DNA from: Zychaea mexicana
Lineage: Eukaryota; Mucoromycota; Mucoromycetes; Mucorales; Lichtheimiaceae
Assembly (NCBI RefSeq): GCF_025766255.1
Contig: NW_026516735.1
Span: forward strand, 1-64,000
Direction: 5' to 3'
DNA length: 64,000 bases
The translations under genes were made by a program, and so were the position numbers. Positions 57,518 through 64,000 of this stretch are shown piece by piece (position 1 is the stretch's first letter; the number at the start of each line of letters is the position of its first letter). Under the pieces are notes generated by a model. The model was not told the origin of the DNA. It did not search any database and saw only the letters and a list, made by a program, of their open reading frames with translations.

Positions 57518-58795
57518 AAATAATTACACACACAATGACGACTCAAATGTTGTTATTACCCTTCTTCTAAACCAGCATGATGTAAATAAACCCTTGATTC
57601 TGCGAATAGATACCGAAATGCGATTTTCTGGTGTAGTGAATAGGGCGGGACTATGTAAAAGGTATCAATTCTTGCCATGGGTTGTTTTAGACTTCTTGCC
57701 TCTCCTTCACAATTCAAATAGCTTGGCTCGTTGATTGTTTAATGGCAAGCGCTTTTGCCAAACAAGTGTCTTGTGATATGTACTGGCTCAGTGTAGTTAA
57801 ATACATGCACGGCGACCAAGGTCGAAATGATTGGAAATACAAAAGGGCCGGGTCCTCACCACTCTCATGTTACGCGATCTACAGACCATGAACTATTCGC
57901 ATTAAATAAACGCCATTTTCCCCGATTAGATGGGAGTGAGAAGCTTCCTTCAGATGCTGTATAAGTATTCTCTGTCTTGCATCTTCACTATTGAAGTAGC
58001 AGCACTGGGTGACATCATCAAGCAAGCACCACATGATGTTGAGCAAGTGTCTGTGTATGTACCAATGCTAAAATGGTACTGTATAGGATGTATCTTTATT
58101 GTGAACGTGTCTGTGTATTGTATGTATTTCTAGACCCAACCCAGCAAATTAATTATGTCGTATGATTAAATTTCTTTGACACTTTCCCTGATCTCATTAT
58201 TTTTATGCGTGGCATGATTTTTTTATTTTCTAACCTGGAGAAAGAATTGGGGGATTAGGTTTCGGTCACAGGGGGTGGCCCACTCATCATGATCATACAG
58301 TAGTCATCGGTATAGCCATCCGGTGGTCGGTACGACACACAGGCCACTCCCTCATTCCCCAACTGCTCGGTGCGTGTCTGTGTTTTAACGTTACACCTCC
58401 AAAAAGAAAGAAAGAACAAACACTTATAGATGCGTGTGTTGTTTATTGCAAGTAATTGGTATGTGTACTATATAAAAACACCAAGAGTGGGGAAAGTCGT
58501 ATTTGGAGGAGATTTTGAATATAAATTATACTCAAAAAGAAGTAAAGAAAAGTGATTTTGTATTAGAGTAAAGAATAATAGAAAATTGTCCGAGAGAATT
58601 AAGATTAAGAGGGGAAATATCGAAACTGATCAAGTGGATAGATGGGTGGACGGGATGGATGGACGGGAGACAGAGAGAGAGAGAGAGGAAAAGGGAATAC
58701 ATAAAACAAAAGAAAAAACATTAAAAGTGAACAGGGTTTTTTTTATAATAAACATGGGAAGCAAAAGAAAGAAAGAAAGAATAAAGGCTGCCGTT
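57518..58795. other. Spacer between convergent methyltransferase and ERG25
   Basis: A purine-rich stretch near 58550-58790 is the 3' flank of ERG25. No gene is supported. Confidence 0.4.
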
Positions 58796-59979
58796 TTATT
58801 GAGCCTTGGACTTCTTGAGACGCTCATCCTTTTGACGCTTGCGGTACGCAACGTACTTGACGTTGGTGCCAAAGAGATGATCCCACCAACGGAACGACGA
58901 GGCATAATTACCGACAAACATCTGGTGGTGATAGTCGTGGTGTTCGGCACCCTATAACATAGGAAACGTTGGATGAGTCTTTTTTCCACATTCTTTTAAG
59001 CTCTTGCTCCTCATGAAATTGAATAAAAAGAGTACACTACTTACAGCCCAAAAAGGTACCCAGTTGTGCAAGCTCCAGGGGAAGTCGTAGCCAGAGTGGG
59101 CATCGATGGCCTGGAACAAGCGACAGATGATCCACACGAGCATGGTAGCCAAGTGAAGATCCCACTTGGGTTCCAAGTTCAACGCAAGCGTGACGACAGC
59201 GTGGTAGATCAAGGGACCGCCCACAGTGCCGAAGCCGAGGATCATTGTTTCGATGGGATGGGCATATTCAGCAGCGATCCCAAAGGGAGCAGAGTAATCG
59301 TGGTGGATCTTGTGGACCTTTTTATAGAACGGAGGCCAGTGCATGAAACGATGCATATGGTAGTGATAAAAGTCTTCAAAGATGAAAAAGAGGGCAATCT
59401 CAACAACCATTTGTTGCCTATAACGGAGGGGTTTGTGTGTGTGTGTGTTTTAGTTATACGTCGTCGTCGTCGTCTTCGTCGTTGTCGTTGCCGCCAGTTA
59501 GCACTTACCATGCAGGGAATGGCGCAGATACGCGCATACCGAGGAACGTGGCCATGGGATGGAAGAAAAAGATGAGTGGACCCTCAAACAAGAAATGAGA
59601 CTTTAACACCTTCATGGTACATTTCCAGTAATCGTCGTTCGTGTTTGACTTGTTCTAAAAATTATTGTATAAGGTTTTTTCCCTCTTCTTTTTTAGCACA
59701 ACACACGAACGAAAAAGGTAGAAAAAAAGAAAAAACACAGAAACTTACAGGCTGCAGTTTGTATTTTTGGAAATAAGGAATAAAGTCGCAAATGAGGAAC
59801 GGGATGAAACGTCCAAAGTAGACAATCTCGTGCAACAGGAACGCAAAGATACCAGTGACGATCAGGGGATTGCGGCCTTCGTACATGCCTTCCCACAAGG
59901 TTTCAACGTAATTGAGCTGATAAGGTACGTTGTCATTGGCGACAGTTGCTGCAGTTGCTGTTGCGTTAAGTGCTTCCAT
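58796..59979 (-). CDS. ERG25: C-4 methylsterol oxidase ERG25
   Basis: An ER-membrane di-iron oxygenase that starts C-4 demethylation in ergosterol synthesis. Four exons read [20 protein letters not shown], then [36 protein letters not shown] and [20 protein letters not shown]. The three histidine boxes are all present: [25 protein letters not shown] and [34 protein letters not shown] precedes the C-terminal KKSKAQ, whose lysines resemble an ER-retrieval signal. Hydrophobic segments fall where expected. First exon 59749-59979, second about 59508-59654; the last ends at 58796. Conserved and apparently intact. Confidence 0.94.
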
Positions 59980-60667
59980 TGTTATTATATTGGTTGTCCT
60001 GGGTTTCTTTTTTCTTTTCTCTCCTCAATGGAACTTCTTCCCCCGGGAATGAAAGAAAGAAGAAGCTGGAGATGAAGTTGGGAAGGAAAAAGAAACAGAA
60101 AAAGGAGGGTTGTGTTTCCGCGACAGCCCGTTTAAAATATTTTCGGTTTGAAGGTACGGTTGTACAGACAGGCCCGGCACGCCTCACAGCAACTGGACCA
60201 CATTCTTCTTTTTAGTGTACCTCACACCATCCGTATAATAATCATACGCCGATATCTGATTTTCAATTGTCAGTAGTGAGCCAATCAGAAGCCTAGAAGG
60301 AGATACACTTACTTCCTTCTCGGAAACCCTTTGGGAAAGCCTGTCGTTAACCAGGCCGGGTTGATTGAAAGTAACAGGAAGAGAAAGAGTGAGATAATAA
60401 CTACAATGAAATAGAGAGAGGGAAAAACGTTTGATGGCTTTTTTTGCTCTTTTTTTTATATGTGCTTTCTTATGTTTTTTTTTCTGTGGCTTTTTCGTGC
60501 ATTTTTTTTTGATCTGATAATCATGATGTATATGCAATGAGTGGATGGTAGATACGTATACAGGGTATTCATAGCGTAAAATAAAAATTGTTCTTTCACC
60601 AACGTCCTCGTCATCATGCTGATGTATGTTGTTATGTCCTTGGCACCTTCTAATTACCACTGTTTTC
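59980..60667. other. Spacer upstream of ERG25
   Basis: T-rich and A-rich runs. It contains the ERG25 promoter; no gene is supported. Confidence 0.4.
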
Positions 60668-60835
60668 TTATTCTTCATCATCTGCTAGATCCTCCCCATC
60701 GCCGTGTTCCTCTTCGCTGTGCTCCTCTACATCCTCCTCCCGTGTTTCTATTAAATACATGGCTTGCATCAATCTTTCCAACTGTTTATCCTGCTCTTGA
60801 TACTGGTCTAAAAAGGTCCTCCTCTTGTATACCAT
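60668..60835 (-). pseudogene. Acidic C-terminal exon of an unidentified protein
   Basis: Reads VYKRRTFLDQYQEQDKQLER, then MQAMYLIETREEDVEEHSEE and a Glu/Asp tail ending DDEE. A splice acceptor (AATAG) precedes the ATG. The KRRTFLDQY start is weakly like the last helix of a tubulin, but no other tubulin exon is found upstream. A gene-like stretch at about 60900-61010 (minus; VIVPARRNHLALAEQK) may belong to it. It may be a fragment or the end of a gene with exons I could not place. Confidence 0.35.
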
Positions 60836-61290
60836 CTATTCTCAATGAGAATTATGTACTCACAAACTTTATACGCAAGGAAGCACTAAAAAAAAGTAAA
60901 CCAAAATACCAATAGCCGATCCGACGACCACCAATTTTCTGCTCAGCAAGCGCCAAATGATTTCGTCTAGCAGGTACAATTACGTATCGAGTTATCAATT
61001 TCGTTCTACTAATAAAACATATATCGTTGAATTGATCATCACCTATGGTGTCTAAGGCGAGTAAATAGACGACTTCAATTGGGTTAATTCGTCCTAATCT
61101 CTTACATATTTTAATAAACGAAACATGTCAGTAGTTCGTTCTGTGTAATCCTCGATACGGTAACTTTTTCACAGGAATGCAAAGAGGTAATGATCTTATC
61201 TACTTCTGTTTTACATATATGTGCTCTGTCTTCGGCTTGTAGATGTTGGGATGGATTCCGATATAATCCAGCGAACACAACTATCATCCA

Positions 61291-61500
61291 TCAAGGTAAG
61301 ATAAAAGAGACAGCACGCAACTCTCTTTCAGGTCTCAAGATACGGCAACGTTCTTCAGGTGGCGATGTCGGTATTAACGTCACAGCGTCGCTGCATACTG
61401 ACATAGGCAGCTGGAGGATGTTGTAAGTTGCCTCTTGAGCAGACACCTCACTGGTGTTGTAATACGCGTTTGAAAGTGAGCGTAAAAACGCGACCACTAT
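61291..61500 (-). pseudogene. Helitron/PIF1-like helicase fragment
   Basis: Reads VAFLRSLSNAYYNTSEVSAQ then EATYNILQLPMSVCSDAVTL and TSPPEERCRILRP. The order (E)-VSAQEA-x-L-x-LPMS-CS-x-V then TSPPEER is typical of the segment between the Rep-like and helicase parts of fungal Helitron proteins. Nothing of the rolling-circle or Walker motifs remains nearby. This is a decayed relic. Confidence 0.6.
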
Positions 61501-61594
61501 ATAGTATGCGTCTATATTTAGTATAGTAGTATAGTATACCTGTGTCCGCCGCTGTCAAAGTTAAGCCTACATCAATAAGAAGGCTCCATGATCA

Positions 61595-62280
61595 TTATAC
61601 GAACTGTGGATTCTTGGGCTTGAAAACTGTTGCATAGTCGCTGTCTATCGCTTGGTTTAGTGCTTCCATCAAAATGCGAATGTAATCGATCTGTTATATA
61701 CCCAATATGTCAAAATAACACTGTCAGCCAAGCTACGAGCCTTAGCAAGGATTAGAAAAACGAAATAGGATTTAAACATACGTCATTTCCCGCAACATTT
61801 TCTTCAATAGCATCCAAGACTATTTTATGGTGTGCGAAAATAATGATCTTCGAATTTGACCGTGCAACCACATTGTCAATATAGCGAACCAATCTTGGGA
61901 TTTTTGCCAAAGCAGTGGTCCGATGCTATTTTTGAAATTTTGTATGTCTTATTAGCAGCCTTGATACCAATGAAATTTACATATGTGGATAGACTGGTGT
62001 ATGCGATAAGGATGACTTACATATGCAATTAAACTTGTCTTATTGTGAATGACAGGTACTTCTGCGACAACCGGATCTAGAGTGTTTGTTTGTCGGATTT
62101 TCATTGGAAGTTCAACTCCAACATCTTGCTTTCTCCGGCGAATTGGCACCGTGTTCTGTAGTAGAAAGTTGAGCTCAATTAGATTAGCGGCATCAAAGCG
62201 TGGGCAGGCTGCCCATCCGTGTGACTCCCTTTCAACTTTTCTGCCGGCAGCTTTTTATCAGTTGCCCGAATGAATCTTGC
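61595..62280 (-). pseudogene. SMARCAL1/ZRANB3-like SNF2 helicase fragment
   Basis: Three pieces splice well. The first reads FDAANLIELNFLLQNTVPIR then RKQDVGVELPMKIRQT and HNKTSLIAY. After a GTAAGT intron the second is ALAKIPRLVRYIDNVVARSN then IIIFAHHKIVLDAIEENVAG. After another intron the third is DYIRILMEALNQAIDS and the stop. The IRRRK...LP pattern and KIIIFAHHKIVLDAIEE followed by DYIRI are hallmarks of the annealing-helicase branch of SNF2. The ATPase motor upstream and the rest of the second RecA lobe are missing, so this is a truncated fragment, probably moved here by duplication or transposition. Confidence 0.65.
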
Positions 62281-62458
62281 GGCAATTACTCAATTCCGTA
62301 TGTCCGGGGCTGACATGATCCGTCGTGCTTTGGCACCCTTTGGATAACGACGAGACAGGCAATACAACCAATCCGCAATCCTGGACCACCCTGAAGGGTA
62401 AACGAGCGTAATTCTTCTCAAGTGCGGATATTCCATGTCAACGCCTTGGTCGCTACTA

Positions 62459-63112
62459 CTAGCCAGTCAAAAGCGCATTTGCACCGGTCAGTTTCAACTC
62501 GGGATAATCGCGGACAGTAGTGCGAATGGATGACATCCAAATCCGTAGCGCGCAGTGTTGACAATACGCCAATGAGGGATAAGGAGCGTAAATTAGGCGT
62601 GGTGACACAAGGTTTGATGAAGGAAACTCGACCTTATAGGAAGGCCAGTTGGCGATATCATCAGTTGCGGTTACTCCAAAAAGCAACAGAGCATTAAACG
62701 TTGGAGCTGTGTCGTTGCGTGGATTGACTTCAACAAGGGTATGCACGAGTGAGAAGAGTAGTGTGGATCGATGTTGTTTTTTCAAAAGACGCGAAGATAT
62801 GCTACGGCCAGTGGAAATACAGGGAAGCCAAAGTTTATTTATTGCATCATCGGTCAAGACGCCTTCGTCGATAGACAGTTCGCGAACGGCTGGACCCAAC
62901 AACTGCGGTGACAGTCGAGCACTGTTATAGGCATCGGTTTGAAGCTGTCTTACAATCAACAAAGTGTATAATGTAGGCACAAAGTTTTGGTACCACTCTT
63001 TGCAGACGAAGACACAAGCATGAATGTCGCTGAGACCGAGGTGAGCTGCAACCAGAGTATAGATTTCAGGAGGAAGGGACACGCTCGGTCCGCTCGGGCA
63101 AAGCGGTTGCAT
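62459..63112 (-). CDS. F-box protein
   Basis: A single-exon protein of about 217 residues from MQPLCPSGPSVSLPPEIYTL. The F-box-like helix set LPPEIYTLVAAHLGLSDIHA then VFVCKEWYQNFVPTLY is clear. The rest (LLGPAVRELSIDEGVLTDDA, INKLWLPCIS, YPELKLTGANALLTG) looks like the start of an LRR-type partner-binding region. It is short, and a C-terminal part may be missing: the next sequence downstream is decayed. An in-frame stretch upstream of the chosen ATG is unlikely to be coding, because it overlaps the divergent neighbour. The substrate is unknown. Confidence 0.68.
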   Translation of the reverse strand: MQPLCPSGPSVSLPPEIYTLVAAHLGLSDIHACVFVCKEWYQNFVPTLYTLLIVRQLQTDAYNSARLSPQLLGPAVRELSIDEGVLTDDAINKLWLPCISTGRSISSRLLKKQHRSTLLFSLVHTLVEVNPRNDTAPTFNALLLFGVTATDDIANWPSYKVEFPSSNLVSPRLIYAPYPSLAYCQHCALRIWMSSIRTTVRDYPELKLTGANALLTG

Positions 63113-63226
63113 TTGGACTGCTTTTTCTTTTTTTGGATCGCGGTGCTCATATTTTTTTGAAAGGGCAACGACCCAACAGAAAAAAAAAACATTAAACTGG
63201 GCCAAATACCACATTGAAACCACCCA
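63113..63226. promoter_or_regulatory. Very short divergent promoter, F-box gene / mS26-like gene
   Basis: About 114 bases lie between the two opposed start codons. It includes A and T runs near 63125-63190 and no evident TATA box. Confidence 0.5.
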
Positions 63227-63928
63227 ATGCATCGCTTCATTCAACCACGACGACTCTATTCAACCGCACGTAGTTTTGCACCAGGTTTTGAACCACCTGT
63301 AGGCAGCCGAGAAACGCCCAAAATAGTACCAAAACGACGCAATCCCGCCAGTTCATTACCGTCTCACTTGGGCAATGCCAAAAAAAACACCACCACAACT
63401 GTCACCACTAGCCCCAAGAAACACCATCGCGAACAATTACGTCAGGCACGTCACGAATACGCACAAGAACTCTTGACAAAGCATGGCAAACGTGAAGCAA
63501 CAGCCGCAACAAAACGTGCTGAAAATGAAGAGCGAATGCAACAAGAGAAACAAGCATTGGCAGCAGAACGACAACACGCTTTAGAACGCGAGGCACAATT
63601 GGTCAACTTGTTGAACTTGGATTTGGCAAGCAACAGCACCACAGCCACCCGGGATTCATCAAACCGTCAAGCTGTGCGTGACCAGAACCGTGTGGCCCAT
63701 CAAGAATTGTTGCGCGAACAACGTCGTAAAGAATTGTTGAAATTGTATAGCTCGGCCGAAAGTTTTGTCACGTTGGAGAATTTGGATGCCAAGATCGAGG
63801 CTGCGTTGTCTACGAAGCCTCATCCATCATACCATACGAGCTTGGAGGAATATATCTTGACCTCGACGTCAGAATCGTCCGAGGTGGAGAGAAGAAAGGA
63901 GGTCATCAAGGAAGCCATGGGATTGTAA
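63227..63928 (+). CDS. Mitochondrial small-subunit ribosomal protein mS26 (Pet123-like)
   Basis: A 233-residue single-exon protein. The N-terminus MHRFIQPRRLYSTARSFAPG is a good mitochondrial presequence (Arg-rich, no acids, RLYST cleavage-like site). It is followed by a long basic helical coil: EQLRQARHEYAQELLTKHGK, RAENEERMQQEKQALAAERQ and VAHQELLREQRRKELLKLYS, then ESFVTLENLDAKIEAALS near the end. The helical layout and the SAESFVTLENLD-type ending fit fungal Pet123/mS26, a structural part of the mitoribosome. Identification is by pattern only. Confidence 0.72.
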   Translation: MHRFIQPRRLYSTARSFAPGFEPPVGSRETPKIVPKRRNPASSLPSHLGNAKKNTTTTVTTSPKKHHREQLRQARHEYAQELLTKHGKREATAATKRAENEERMQQEKQALAAERQHALEREAQLVNLLNLDLASNSTTATRDSSNRQAVRDQNRVAHQELLREQRRKELLKLYSSAESFVTLENLDAKIEAALSTKPHPSYHTSLEEYILTSTSESSEVERRKEVIKEAMGL

Positions 63929-64000
63929 AGTTATTGTGGTGGTTCCTGGTTTTTCTTTCTTTCTTTTATATATATATATATATATAAATATGTATCATTT

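Noticed and set aside
1..64000. CRISPR arrays, bacterial operons, riboswitches
   Set aside because: Pervasive introns and eukaryotic gene families show nuclear fungal DNA. The only regular repeats are microsatellites, the coiled-coil repeats and the exon-intron array.

Overview
This window reads as nuclear DNA of an early-diverging filamentous fungus, most likely Mucoromycota. The genes carry many short GT-AG introns of about 50-120 nt, and they include fungal families such as a DASH/Dam1 subunit, a Zn2Cys6 regulator, ERG25 and an allantoate-type permease. Regulators are packed with CAA/CAG-coded glutamine runs, and spacers are rich in simple repeats. The lineage is an inference from style and gene content; no rRNA or tRNA marker is visible. 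Gene models below were spliced by eye from reading frames, splice sites and family resemblance.

Layout. 1-20 kb is gene-rich: a Dal5-like MFS permease, DNA polymerase epsilon subunit 2, a homeobox regulator, a tail-anchored coiled-coil protein with a dynein-adaptor-like CC1 box, histone chaperone ASF1, a DUF2358-type mitochondrial protein, nucleoporin SEH1 and an 11-AT-hook protein. 21.3-49.4 kb is framed by a decayed large inverted duplication. Its arms (about 21.33-23.42 kb and 44.25-49.43 kb) share a repetitive block plus fragments of one broken gene. Between them lie an F-box/LRR-like gene, a Myb+C2H2 regulator, a winged-helix mini-protein, DAM1, a PEBP, a Zn2Cys6 regulator, a DDHD phospholipase, ribosomal protein eL14, an SMG6/EST1-like PIN nuclease and a 110-residue unknown.

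The repetitive block in the arms is the most unusual part. In the right arm it holds six consecutive near-identical 53-58 nt segments with full splice-site grammar. They are separated by near-identical 95-140 nt exon-like units, preceded by three hairpin palindromes and followed by AATAAA. This looks like a tandemly amplified exon-intron array that would give a spliced, polyadenylated repetitive RNA. A 960-bp pogo/Tigger-like element with TA duplications sits at the outer edge of the right arm, and the left arm preserves the matching empty site.

49.4-54.1 kb is a gene-poor tract of decayed sequence. 54-64 kb carries a single-pass membrane coiled-coil protein built of 14-residue repeats, a TPMT/HOL-type methyltransferase, ERG25, a graveyard of fragments (an acidic C-terminal exon, a Helitron-helicase-like piece, a SMARCAL1/ZRANB3-like piece), an F-box gene and a mitoribosomal mS26/Pet123-like gene. 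The housekeeping genes do not form a pathway. They are typical single genes for replication, chromatin, nuclear pore, NMD, kinetochore, sterol synthesis and translation, with some close pairs (divergent DUF2358/SEH1 and F-box/mS26; convergent SEH1/AT-hook and eL14/SMG6).
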